Shown piece by piece: positions 1 to 9,676 of a stretch of DNA of 64,000 nt. Every line of letters starts with the position of its first letter. The stretch's first letter is position 1. This DNA comes from Macrocybe gigantea (Eukaryota > Basidiomycota > Agaricomycetes > Agaricales > Callistosporiaceae). The translations under genes were made by a program, and so were the position numbers. The notes under the pieces are model-generated. The model was not told the origin of the DNA. It searched no databases and was given only the letters and a program-made list of their open reading frames with translations. Location of the stretch: the NCBI GenBank assembly GCA_011319805.1, contig SJRY01000065.1, forward strand, positions 124,001 to 188,000, in the 5' to 3' direction.

Positions 1-141
1 ACCAATGATGGGTCACATGCCTATCCCTACTTTCAAGGTACAGGGGATGAGTAGGAATCAAACCTACAATCTTTCTAATGACTGCACAGCCACCTCTTCA
101 GTCTTTAGTGGCAATTAAACCACTGAGCTACTGGGGCCCCC
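1..141 (-). repeat. tRNA-derived SINE-like sequence, cut by the window edge
   Basis: Read on the minus strand, this stretch has a perfect RNA polymerase III A box (TAGCTCAGTGG, 130-120) and a one-mismatch B box (GGTTTGATTCC, 64-54). The B box lies in a perfect five-pair T-arm (GTAGG...CCTAC). The box spacing is long and the acceptor stem does not pair, so a working tRNA is unlikely; a tRNA-derived SINE or tRNA pseudogene fits better. The tail runs off the left end, so its 3' end and any duplication cannot be judged. Confidence 0.5.
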
Positions 142-232
142 TCTTCTTTGATCAGCAGATTTAGCTGCATGGACAAAGCAAAGGCCACTTCCTGCCTATG
201 AGGTGATTTCTTTTTGGAGACAACCTTGTAAC
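142..232 (+). mobile_element. LINE fragment (endonuclease-RT linker)
   Basis: About 90 bp matches the LINE segment seen in longer form at 11.9-12.05 kb (TTTGATCAGC..., GCTGCATGGACAAAGCA...CAACCTTG). A short internal stretch is missing between the TTTGATCAGC and TTAGCTGCATGG parts. It abuts the poly-T of the next, oppositely oriented LINE end, so it is a truncated remnant with no coding capacity. Confidence 0.6.
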
Positions 233-312
233 TTTTTTTTTTTTTTTTTTTTTTTTTAAAATCAAGAATTTATAACTCAATGGCAGTCCACTTGTAAATA
301 CTTGTAGCAACA
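233..312 (-). mobile_element. LINE 3' end with poly(A) tail (remnant)
   Basis: A run of 25 T (233-257) is followed by the family's 3' terminus read backwards (AAATCAAGAATTTATAA..., CAATGGCAGTCC, CTTGTAAATAC). This is the same end carried by the longer copies at 1260, 5391, 18088 and 41939. Only about 55 bp of 3' UTR remain, so this is a severely 5'-truncated insertion. Confidence 0.65.
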
Positions 313-419
313 GAAAGTGATGATGATTATGTAATAAACATATCAATGTGATTGGCCAGTATTGAATTTGAGATCATATTGTTTTCTGCTTTACAAGCAC
401 GACTCCATTATTCATGGTA

Positions 420-1259
420 CTACCCAAAACTAGTCATCGTGAGATATCCCCTGAGCAGAAGAATCAGCTTATTAGAGCCATCCTTGCTGGCAAACCAGTT
501 GCCAAAGCTGCCCACCTCATCCACATCCATGATCCCATGGCATGACACATCTGGGAAAAGTACAAAAAAACCCACTCCACCAAGAATCTCCCCCATTCTG
601 ATCGACCATCCAAGGTTACAGAGTGTGACAAATGTCAGATTGTACAGACTGCCTGAAGATAGTGCAGGGCACCTTTTTCTGAGATCAAAAATCAACTTGG
701 TCTAAATGTTGGCATAATGACCATCTGCACTGTTCTCACTCAAGCAGGCTATCACCGATGGGTTGCCCACAAGAAGCCCTTCCTCAGCCGACACCATCGT
801 TCCCTTCACATGTCTTGGGCTCACCTCTATCATCACTTTTTGCACTGCCAATGGAACAAGGTCATGTGGTCAGATGAGGCATATGTTTATGTCAGCGAGA
901 AATCATGGTCGGGTCTTTGTCACATACCGTGCTGATGAAAATTCATGGAGGGCTGTATTGTTCTGACCTTCAAGCAATCACCAGTCTGTGTCTGTTAGAA
1001 GTGCCCCTCCTGTCTGGACTTGTGCATAGAACAGCACCCAGGCTATGTGCCTAGCAATGCACATAGCCTTCTACATGTATATATAGGTAGCACAGAGTGC
1101 CTTGAAGTCCCCAGTGTTCTCACTCAGGACTTCTAGATTCTAAGGCTCATTCAGAGTGTTCCCTGTGCCTAGTGTTAACAGTGTCATGATATGGGGATGC
1201 ATCATAGAGGGTCAGAAAGGGCTGCTGGTTGTGCTTGAGTATCTGGGAGGGAAGGATGG
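420..1259 (+). pseudogene. Decayed Tc1/mariner-family transposase
   Basis: Translating across frames gives the order of a Tc1/mariner transposase. First comes a helix-turn-helix part (SPEQKNQLIRAILAGKPVAK, then WEKYKKTHSTKNLPHSDRPS). Next is the segment leading to the first catalytic aspartate (AGYHRWVAHKKPFLSRHH, VMWSDEAYVYV), then GRVFVTYRADE, and after an interruption VMIWGCIIEGQKGLLVVLEY. Stop codons and frameshifts break it throughout. A solo LTR (993-1180) splits it, and a LINE poly-T cuts it at 1260, so the last catalytic acidic residue is lost. No terminal inverted repeat pair is visible. It is a dead copy and the oldest layer at this spot. Confidence 0.75.
993..1180 (+). mobile_element. 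Solo LTR of the Copia-type family
   Basis: The 188-bp sequence starts TGTTAGAAGTGCCCCTCC and ends CCTGTGCCTAGTGTTAACA, the same termini as the Copia LTR at 27446-27733. It is flanked by a perfect 5-bp duplication, GTGTC at 988-992 and 1181-1185. Removing the LTR plus one GTGTC rejoins the transposase reading frame (VC|VMIWG). It is therefore an insertion reduced to a solo LTR by recombination, with no internal region. Confidence 0.85.
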
Positions 1260-1988
1260 TTTTTTTTTTTTTTTTTAAATCAACAATTTATAAAGCGGTG
1301 CTCAATGGCAGTCCGCTTGTAAATACATGAGGGTACCTACAATAGATACAACTAGTCCGAGTATGACCAGACTGAGGGGATATACATAGAGGGCACACTC
1401 ACCCTGTTGTCTCCTGCCCATGCGTGCACTAATTAGGTGCGCACTCATGCTGACTCGCCTGCTAGGCCTGCGTTTCGATGTAAGGTACTTAACAAACCAG
1501 GAATGCACAAAGGCATCATACTGGCATTCGGCTGGCCTGGTCCAATTACAGCACAAGGTCATGACATGGACAGGGTCTTCAGATCCCTGTCTGCAGGAGC
1601 ATCCATCGCTCTTGACAAAGTTGAACTGTGCTCGATATGCATTGATTGGCACATGTCTGCAGGCCATGCAATAGCAACGAGTGAACAGCTCATTGCCTGT
1701 CACCAACTTTATGAAGCTCGTTCTTTTATGGAGCTGGCACTCATAGGACTCTGGTTTCCCTGCATCATGAAAATGGAACATAGAGGCACCAATGTATTTC
1801 TTGATTCCAGACTCACAGAACCAAGAGGTATGCATTTCATTGTCCGCCTCCTTACGGAGTGCATCAGTAGTATAGAAGGGATGAAGTCCCTGAGGGATGT
1901 CGAGGCCACGTGCTGACTCGTGGGCTTCGGCTTGGATAGCCCACTTCCAAGGGGAAGAGATGTGTCAGAATGCAATCTGGTGCAGCTC
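1260..1988 (-). mobile_element. 5'-truncated LINE, C-terminal ORF2 remnant (copy A)
   Basis: Poly-T (1260-1276) starts a minus-strand LINE. Its 1302-1835 frame encodes the conserved tail of ORF2: GIKKYIGASMFHFHDAGKPE, then a C-terminal zinc knuckle with CSC and downstream H and C. Homology to copy H (41939-45301) continues to about 1988. Spelling differs from copies B, D, F and G, so A belongs with H and E in a second subfamily. The reading frame is altered near the C terminus. A target-site duplication was not found, so the 5' junction may be secondary. Confidence 0.7.
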
Positions 1989-2287
1989 AAGAGCTGGTTG
2001 GCATAGCGGTAAATGCAGTCAGATAGACCTGTGGATGTGGCAATCCACAAAGCCACGGGTTCTAGTCCTGGAGGTGGCATCTTCAGGTTTGCATTCAGAA
2101 GTGTCTGGAGCTGGTTCCACATGATGCAGGCAGGAAGTATCACAACCCTGTGACAGTTGTTCCCATGAGGGAGGTGACTTGGTCATGTGACTAAGCAACT
2201 GGCACGTGATGTAAGCTGGGTTATGCATCATACATGTGACTTACCCCACAATGTGGGTCAAGTGTCACATGACCCTAACTCACGTGA
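1989..2287 (+). repeat. tRNA-like (SINE-like) segment and palindromic flank
   Basis: An A-box match (TGGCATAGCGG, 1999-2009) and a B-box-like GGTTCTAGTCC (2058-2068) lie 59 bp apart, which suggests a tRNA-derived promoter. The next 200 bp contain several short mutually inverted words (GTCATGTGAC, GTCACATGAC, CACGTGA), so the segment can fold on itself. No poly(A), duplication or coding frame was seen. It differs in sequence from the tRNA-like unit at 1-141. A chance tRNA pseudogene remains possible. Confidence 0.4.
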
Positions 2288-2540
2288 CTAGGTTTCTCTT
2301 GGCATGGATGGCCTTGAGATGTAAGTGCCAGACAATGCCTTAATCCAGCAGACCACATGTGATCCCCGATCTTAAAAGGTAGAGGCCGAAAGGATAAGGG
2401 CCCATACCGGGAATCGGGCTGATAACCATCCGATGGTGTTTGAGCCAACAGGGTACCCGGTACTGTGTGAGCTGCCTGAAGTAGGGGTCCATGGAGGTTA
2501 GTCACTGCAGTACGTCACTTGCTTAAGTTGGCGGAAGTAG
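2288..2540 (+). repeat. Unclassified noncoding repeat, left part
   Basis: This begins with a module (CTTGGCATGGATGGCC ... GCCTTAATCCAGCAGACC) that recurs near 14690-14745 and 14890-14957. No reading frame is convincing. A LINE (copy B) has inserted after GTTGGCGGAAGTAG (2527-2540), and the same 14 bases reappear after its poly(A), so this stretch originally continued into 3904-4290. Confidence 0.55.
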
Positions 2541-3493
2541 AGGACTCGGTCAAGGCTTATCGTGCATCACTGGATCAAACACTTTCCCAGTGTTCGATCC
2601 AGCATGATTGCTCCTATGTGAGTAGTGATGGCTCCGTGCCTGCGAAAGCAGAAGTGCTACTTAAGCAGTCTGTGTCAGCTTCACGTGTTTATCGCGAGGG
2701 CAGGCTGGTCTCCGAGATTCGTCAGCCAGTTGGTAAATCAATGAGCGATGATGCTGAGCTTATTGGGTTGCGAATGGCAATCCAAAAGGCTATTGCACAA
2801 GATGGAGTTAATTCTGTCGTGTGCTTTTTGGATTCGATGAATGCAATTAATCGCATCATCGATTGCAACCCTCACTCTGTGCAGTTGCATTCTATTGCAC
2901 TTTGTGCATCACTTAAAGCTTGGCTCTCTGAGTCCGAGCAGCGCCGGATTGAATTCTGGCATGTCCCTTCCAAATGGAAGTGGGCAATACAAGTCGAGGC
3001 TCACGAGCTTGCCCGGAGCCTGGATGTTCCCCTGGGGCGTCGTCCCCTTTATACCACCGATGGCCTTCGAAAGGAGGCTGATGATGATATGCATAGCACT
3101 TGGTTCCAGAATTCTGGGAACAAGAAATACATTGGTGCTTCCACATTTCGTTTTCACGAAGCAGGAAAGCCAAATTCCTATGAACGCCCCTCTCGTAAGA
3201 GAATGGGCTTCATGAAGTTAGTGACAGATAATGAGCTTTACGCTCGCTGCTCATGTCTTGCATGCGGCCACGCCCCGATCAATGCGTATCGGGCACGGTT
3301 TAATTTTGTCGAGAGCGATTTATGCTCTTGCGGACGAGGGGCTGAGGACTCCGTCCACGTCATGACTCAGTGCCGTAACTGGCACAGGCCAACCGAACGC
3401 CAGTTTGACGCCTTTGTGCATCACTGGTTCATTAAGTACCTGACATCTAATAAGGCTGCAGGTGCTTTTATTCCGGATCCAGGCAGCGGGTGA
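2541..3493 (+). pseudogene. LINE ORF2 C-terminal part: RNase H and zinc knuckle
   Basis: An open frame of about 317 codons runs from the 5' truncation point to a stop at 3493; it has no start of its own. It holds an RNase H core, with SSDG (first D), DDAELIGLRMAI (E) and CFLDSMNAINRI (second D). At the position of the usual last Asp it has EAHELA. After this come the conserved GNKKYIGAS block and the terminal zinc knuckle CSCGRG...H...C. Endonuclease and RT are missing, so it cannot move by itself. Confidence 0.8.
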
Positions 3494-3889
3494 CTGCCGT
3501 TCTGTAGCGGAGATCATCCGGGGCAACCTGGACAATCTTAAAACAGTTGGGTCAGTGACCGAAGCACTGACCAAGTGGTATGCAAATCGCAAACTCTGCA
3601 ACAGCATTGTTATAGGTCCTTTTGGACCTTTCACGTGGAATTGACCACAGCCGGCCCTTTGGGGCTGGGGGACAGTGCTCGAGCGAGTGAGTATGCGTGA
3701 GCTCGAGCCATATGGTTCGAGCGCGGGCATGAGAGAACAGGGCATTGCAGCTCTCTATGTATTTTCCTTCAGTCTGGTTTGCCTCGGACTAGTCGTATCT
3801 ATAGTAGGTACCTTGGTGTATTTACAAGCGGACTGCCACCGTGCACCGCTATATAAATTGTTGATTTAAAAAAAAAAAAAAAAAAAAAA
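2541..3889 (+). mobile_element. 5'-truncated LINE with target-site duplication (copy B)
   Basis: This insertion is flanked by a 14-bp duplication, GTTGGCGGAAGTAG (2527-2540 and 3890-3903). It ends with a 3' UTR and a poly(A) tail directly before the second copy of the duplication. It carries only the last third of ORF2 and is the cleanest target-primed insertion in the window after copy H. Confidence 0.9.
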
Positions 3890-3903
3890 GTTGGCGGAAG
3901 TAG

Positions 3904-4290
3904 ATCCAGACCTGTTCAGTAAGGGTAACCTTGCTGTGATATCAGATGCCAGTCTGGCAGGCACGTGGCAAGACAGAGACCTTAGACAGATGGGGATCTG
4001 CGTGCATGATGCATCTGTGAACCATCTGCTAGAAGACAGGAAGGCAGGACTGGGGGTCACGCCCCTGACACCGCTGGGCCGTAGCAAGGCTAGATAGTCT
4101 CCAGTCCTTGGCTCGAGAGACCTAACTCCTCTGTTGGTGGTCCCTGGGATAATACACCCAGGTAACTGCTTAAATTGAATCCAAAGTGTGAAACTCCTGG
4201 GTAACGGGCTGCCTCCATAGCACAATGGAGGGTCGGGCCTGAAGCTGGGGTGAGCTGCCTCTCCCGCAAGGGGGGGGCTAAACTTCGCAT
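3904..4290 (+). repeat. Unclassified noncoding repeat, right part
   Basis: About 270 bp from CCTTGCTGTGATATC onwards matches 14339-14610, including GGCAAGACAGAGACCTT, GGCTCGAGAGACCTAACTCC and GGGATAATACA. The end has a C-rich/G-rich hairpin followed by CTAAACTTCGCAT, the same terminus as at 14967-15001. In both places the terminus joins LINE sequence directly, here the LINE 5' leader. No protein is encoded. It could be a non-autonomous element or an alternative LINE-associated 5' sequence; no published family is recognised. Confidence 0.55.
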
Positions 4291-5390
4291 TTGTAAACAA
4301 GTGTAAACAACTCACCATCATCGTCTCTATCACTCTACACCATCATCGACTGGGCAGATCTCGTATCAAGTTGCAGACCCGAGTCCCATATACTCTTGAG
4401 CACCTTCATCTTTCATATTGTGAAAATCGGCTGAAAATCAACCGACTTACCAGAGTTTTTCTATGAGCGATGACCCGCTCAACATCGTCAGCGGCGGCGG
4501 TCATGCACTGCTCAACCCACACCCAGGACAGCCCACTGCTGGCCCATCCCGCTCCCCTGCTCCTCCTCCCCCATGGGAATGCGAGCCTTCTCTTCCAAGG
4601 TGGTGACGGTCTCATGGATACCGACGACACCAACCCCTCTAATGCAGGAGGGCCTACCATACCCTCTGCCCCCCCTTCTCCATCGATCCTGTCCACTGAG
4701 GCAGCATACAACGACAACGCCATCGGCATTGTGATCTTCTCCGAAGGGGATCAGTTCCTTCACGGTGAAGCCAAGGCCGCAGCCGAATCTCTCGCTGCCC
4801 TCAAGGCTTGGATCTTGAAGGTCAGCTCATCCTCCATCTCTATTCTGGTGGGATATCAATATGCTATTGCCGAGGGCATTGTGACTTTGGTCAGCAGTGC
4901 AGGCAACATCAATATGTTTTCCGTCTCTACACTCGACGGGCCCCAGCACCCCTTAGATAGGCATCTGCAAGAAATTGTCAACGCCCACCTTCCCTCTCAT
5001 GGAAAGGCGACTCGGTTCACTGACCCTCATACCTCTCCTTCTGGCACTGTACGTCCTGAAGACTCCTGCTCAAACATGGGCACTCGCCCCCCGAGACCGC
5101 CTCGGAACCAGAACTGCCCCCCTCTGCCACAGCCGCGGTCCCGCTCCTGAACTCTGGGTTGTGGTCCACCCCCTCCTGTCAATAGGGCTACCCGCCCTGC
5201 TGCTGGCAAGCGCTTGTATGCGCAAGCCTTGGCCCAACCAGCCAACACTCCCGCCGAAGCCATCGTAGCTTTGGCGAAGACATTTCCACACCTCCCCGCA
5301 GAAAAGATCATCTCCTTACAAAAGGAAGCAACCGGAGAGCCTTCCGGACTGCCTAAGAAGAAGGTGAAGTCCACTTCCCATGGCCCATTC
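4291..5390 (+). mobile_element. LINE 5' leader and ORF1 remnant (copy C)
   Basis: The leader (TTGTAAACAAGTGTAAACAACTC...) precedes an ORF1 start at 4463 (MSDDPLNIVSGGG). That frame stops early. Homology to ORF1 then continues in the frame of 4596-5150 (MDTDDTNPSNAGG, AAYNDNAIGIVIF, GEAKAAAESLAALKAW), and after another shift at 5214-5384 (YAQALAQPANTPAEAIVALA). It ends abruptly where poly-T of copy D begins. The zinc knuckles are not reached, so this is a dead 5' fragment. Confidence 0.7.
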
Positions 5391-5783
5391 TTTTTTTTTT
5401 TTTTTTTTAAATCAACAATTTATATAGCGGTGCATGCTGGCAGTCTGCTTGTAAATACACACAGGTACCTACTATAAATACGACGAGTCCGATCCAAACC
5501 AGACTGAAGGAAAATACATAGAGGGCTACAATGCCCTGCTCTCTCGTGCCCCGGCTCGAGCTAAAAGACCCGAGCTCGTGCATACTCGCTTGCTTGAGCA
5601 CCGTCCCCCAGCCCCGAGGGGCCGGCTGTGGTCAATTCCACGTAAAAGGTCCAAAAGGACCTATAACGGATGCTGTCGCAAAGTTTGCGGTTCGCATAGT
5701 GCTCGATCAGCGCTTCGGTCACTGGTCCTACTGCCTTAAGATTGCCTAGGTTGCCCCGGGCGATCTCCGCTACAGAGCGGCAG

Positions 5784-8700
5784 TCACCCGCCGCCTGGAT
5801 CCGGGATAAAAGCTCCTGCCGCCTTGTTGGATGCGAGGTACTTGATAAACCAGTGACGCACAAATGCGTCGAACTGGCGTTCGGTTGGCCTGTGCCAGTT
5901 GCAGCACTGAGTCATGACGTGGACGGAGTCTTCCAGCCCTCGTCCGCAAGAGCATAAGTCGCTCTCCATGAAATTAAACCGTGCCCGATACGCATTGATC
6001 GGGCGTGGCCGCATGCAAGTCGTGCGCAGCAAGCAAAAAGCTCGTTCTCTGTCACTAACTTCATGAAGCCCGTTCTCTTCTGAGAGGGGCGTTCATAGGA
6101 ATTTGGCTTTCCTGCTTCGTGAAAACGAAATGTGGAAGCACCAATGTATTTCTTGTTCCCAGAATTCTGGAACCAAGTGCTATGCATATCATCGTCAGCC
6201 TCCTTTCAAAGGCCATCGGTGGTATAGAGGGGACGACGTCCCAGGGGAACATCCAGGCTCCGGGCAAGCTCGTGAGCCTCGACTTGTATTGCCCACTTCC
6301 ATTTGGAAGGGACGTGCCAGAATTCAATCCGGCATTGCTCGGACTCAGAGAGCCAAGCTTTAAGTGATGCACAAAGTGCAATAGAATGCGACTGCACAGA
6401 GTGAGGGTTGCAATCGATGATGCGATTAATTGCATTCATCGAATCCAAAAAGCACATGACAGAATTAACTCCATCTTGTGCGATAGCCTTTTGGATTGCC
6501 ATTCGCAACCCAATGAGCTCAGCATCGTCGCTCGTTGATTTACCAACTGGCTGACGAATCTCGGAGACCAGCCTGCCCTCGCGATACACACGCGAAGCTG
6601 ACACAGACTGCTTAAGTGGCACTTCTGCTTTCGCAGGCACGGAGCCATCACTACTCACATAAGAGCAATCATGCTGGATCGAACACTGGGAAAGTGTTTG
6701 ATCTAGCGATGTGCGGTAAGCCTTGACCAAGTCCTCGTCTCGGCCAAGTAACTTACGGATCTCAAAGCGACTGCCAAACACATCGACAAGCCGCCTGCCC
6801 GGGTTATTTGCATCAGCAAAATAATCCGTGGTTAGAAAGAGTGGTGGTTTCAGATCCACCAAATCCTTGAGTGGGGACTTAAGCGCAGCACGCTGTCTGT
6901 CTGACAAAGAAGCAAGATTTCTCACTTTAGATGGGTCACCCCCAACTGAGGCGGGCGTACTAATGGATCTGAGGGCATGCCTCAGATTGGAGTTAGCTAA
7001 GCGGGCAGACGAGCTGACTTTCAGCCTTTTAATGAACCGCCGATAGGTTCGACGCAGGCCATTGTCTCAGCTGCACCCTCAGGAGTGGTGCGAAACTGTC
7101 CATTAATCCAAATGCATGCTTTGCGCTGCATTTGGCGTAGTTGTTTCAACAGTGCGACATTACGCATGCCATTGAAGTTCCACAATAAACAGCCATACGT
7201 TGCGATGGACGCGCGCACAACAAGTAGAGAATGCGTTTCTGTTGAGGGATAAGCCTCGGACAGAATTGCCTAACATCTGAAAGGCTCTGGCTGTAGTCAG
7301 GGCCTTTGTGGCATAGAATCGAACATGCTCCTTAAACGAGAGGCGTGCGTCCAAGAAGAAGCCAAGGTATCGCCAGACATCCTTGGGTTGAAGCGGGGTA
7401 TTGCCTGTAAATGGAGCAAAACCCAAGTCAATAGACGGACGAGGGTCCGTACTATTGCACGAAAAGTGCTGTAGTTCAGTCTTGTTGTGTTCTACAACAA
7501 GACCGAAGTCAGTGAAGAGGTTATGCACAGAGGCATAAGCCCTCTGCAGCTTCGGAACATTGTCCGATGTGGATTTGGACTGAGCGATGATCAGTCCGTC
7601 ATCGACGAATGACATGATTACTGGCATATCACCAGCTTTCTGATAAAGCTTCAGTACCGGCGCCAAGTAAAGCGCTGACAATACTGGGGAAAGTGCAGAG
7701 CCTTGACCAACTCCCACGTCAGCATCAAACTCTGGAGAGATAGCACTATGCCAGGCATAAGAAGTTTTGCGCCCAATGAGATATGATTCGAAGAACTTTG
7801 ACACTTGTCGTGTGAAGCCTCCATGTTGAAGAATCTTCACCAACATATGATGGTTGAGTGAAGGAAAATACTGAGTGACATCGAAAGCGATGACACTCAT
7901 TTTGAATCCCTTAGACCACCCCTGATGGATGATATGGGTAAGGAAGACCCCAGCATCCTCAGTTGAGTTCTGACGGATGCCACCGAACTGCTTCGGATCG
8001 AAGACAGCAAATTTGGTCGCTTCGTACTGCATACGTCGCACCAGCATCTTCTCGACGAGCTTGCCGAGGGTATTCAAAAGCACAATCAGATGAAAGGCTT
8101 TCAGGGTATCGTATGCAGGTTTGCCAGGTTTCGGAATGATAACCGACAAACTCTGCTTGAAGTAAGAGGGCCAATGCCCCAAATCTAGACATGCATTTGC
8201 AATGTTCAAGATAAATGCAGCTATGTGAGGAAATTTCACCAGCTGTTGATGTGGTTCCAAGACAGATGGTCTGGTCCTGGTGCCGACGTATTGCTACAGG
8301 GCTCTAAGGACTCTGGAGCTCGGTAGCAGAGAACGGGACCCAGTCCCATACTGGATGCACTTCAAGATCGTTGAGGCGATCCAAATTAACTGTGCGATCA
8401 GACGCAGCATTATAAGACTTATCAAGCGCATTCCAAAGCGCTTCGATAGAATTACAAGGCTGTCCCTGGAATGAGATAGCTTCGTAATCAGGTAGGGGTC
8501 TCTGCTTTGTCCATGCAGCTAGATCCCATGGACGACGAGACTTTTCTGCAACCTCCCTGATCCGTTGATCAAAGAAGGCGCACTTAGCATCTTTGACAGC
8601 TGCCGCCAGATGCGATGATCTCTTTCAGACGGGTTTGTCTGAAAGTATCAAGAGTCTCAGAGCAGTGTTGGTTCCACCAACCCTTGCTCGTTTTGAGAGC

Positions 8701-9676
8701 TTGCATTCCTTAGAATGGAGATTCCAAGCTCGATCAATGGCCTTTGATAGTGTCGACAAGACACTCTCGAGGTCGTTGGTTAGTCTCGATAGGGACAATG
8801 TCCATTCCGAGAAGATCACCTGCAATATCGGATATAAACTCCGGCATGCTGTCCTTACTTAACGTTCATCGCTGGACGGATAGGTCTAGCAGAGGAACAT
8901 CCAATACAAGTGACAATGGGACATGGTCCGATGTCACTTGAGCGCATCAACAATGCGAGGATGGCAATCCCCACTATCAATGGGATGAACATCAAATCAA
9001 TAACCGAGGGCCGAAGCTCGGGGTTATGTGAAATGAATGTCGGCCCAGGGTTGCTAGGTTCCGACCATTCCAGACCGAGATCGAGAGCTGCATTCACAGC
9101 ATCTCCCCTCAAGACCGCTGCGAATTATGAACTCTATCCCAGAGTTCATAATGACAATTGAAATCCCCTCCGAGATAAACTAAGTTGGGGAAGTCGGGGC
9201 GCTCAGCACAATCATGCAAAAGATGAATCGCGCTAGCATCTACATCAGAGTAGGCGTTAGCAAGAAAGAGTGGCTCGCCAGGGGTGGCGAAGCTGATAAT
9301 CATAAGATCGCGGCTATCAACTAGGTCGCGACGAAGGGATGGATGTAGGCGACGAAGCCTATTATGTACATAGGCCATGACTCGAGGAGGGTCCTCGAGA
9401 GATGATCGACGAACGATGCAGGTCCAATCCGGATGAGTGGGACACCGATTACTGCCTCGCCCTCAACATTGTGGGCAGAAGGGCATGTCTTATGAGATTC
9501 CAAGCGGGCTCTTGGAAAAACAAAATATCATAATCCTCTCCAAGAGTAGAGAGGATCATGTCCATATGTACATATTTTCTATTTACGTTCTGAGAGAAAA
9601 TACGAAAAGAAGAGATCAATGAGCGTCCCTTGCCGGGGACCACAGCCGAGGCTGTGCTACCCGAGGAGACACTCAT
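5784..9676 (-). pseudogene. LINE ORF2: endonuclease-RT-RNase H (copy D)
   Basis: Reading from 9676, the ATG overlaps the ORF1 stop as ATGA. The endonuclease segment (IFSQNVNRKYVH, FFQEPAWNLIRH, YLGGDFNCHYELW) covers about 9676-8600. The RT (8260-7160) has the fingers/palm part FKQSLSVIIPKPGKPAYD, FDPKQFGGIRQNSTED, SVIAFDVTQYFPSLNH and the catalytic box MSFVDDGLIIA. RNase H (6925-6206) and the terminal zinc knuckle (about 6187-5784) follow. At least four frameshifts separate the parts, for example between endonuclease segments near 9440 and 9120 and between RT and RNase H near 7210 and 6930. It is inactive as read, unless some shifts are sequence errors. Confidence 0.8.

Noticed and set aside
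1..141. A functional tRNA gene on the minus strand.
   Set aside because: The T-arm is perfect, but the acceptor stem does not pair and the A-B box spacing is too long; called SINE-like instead.
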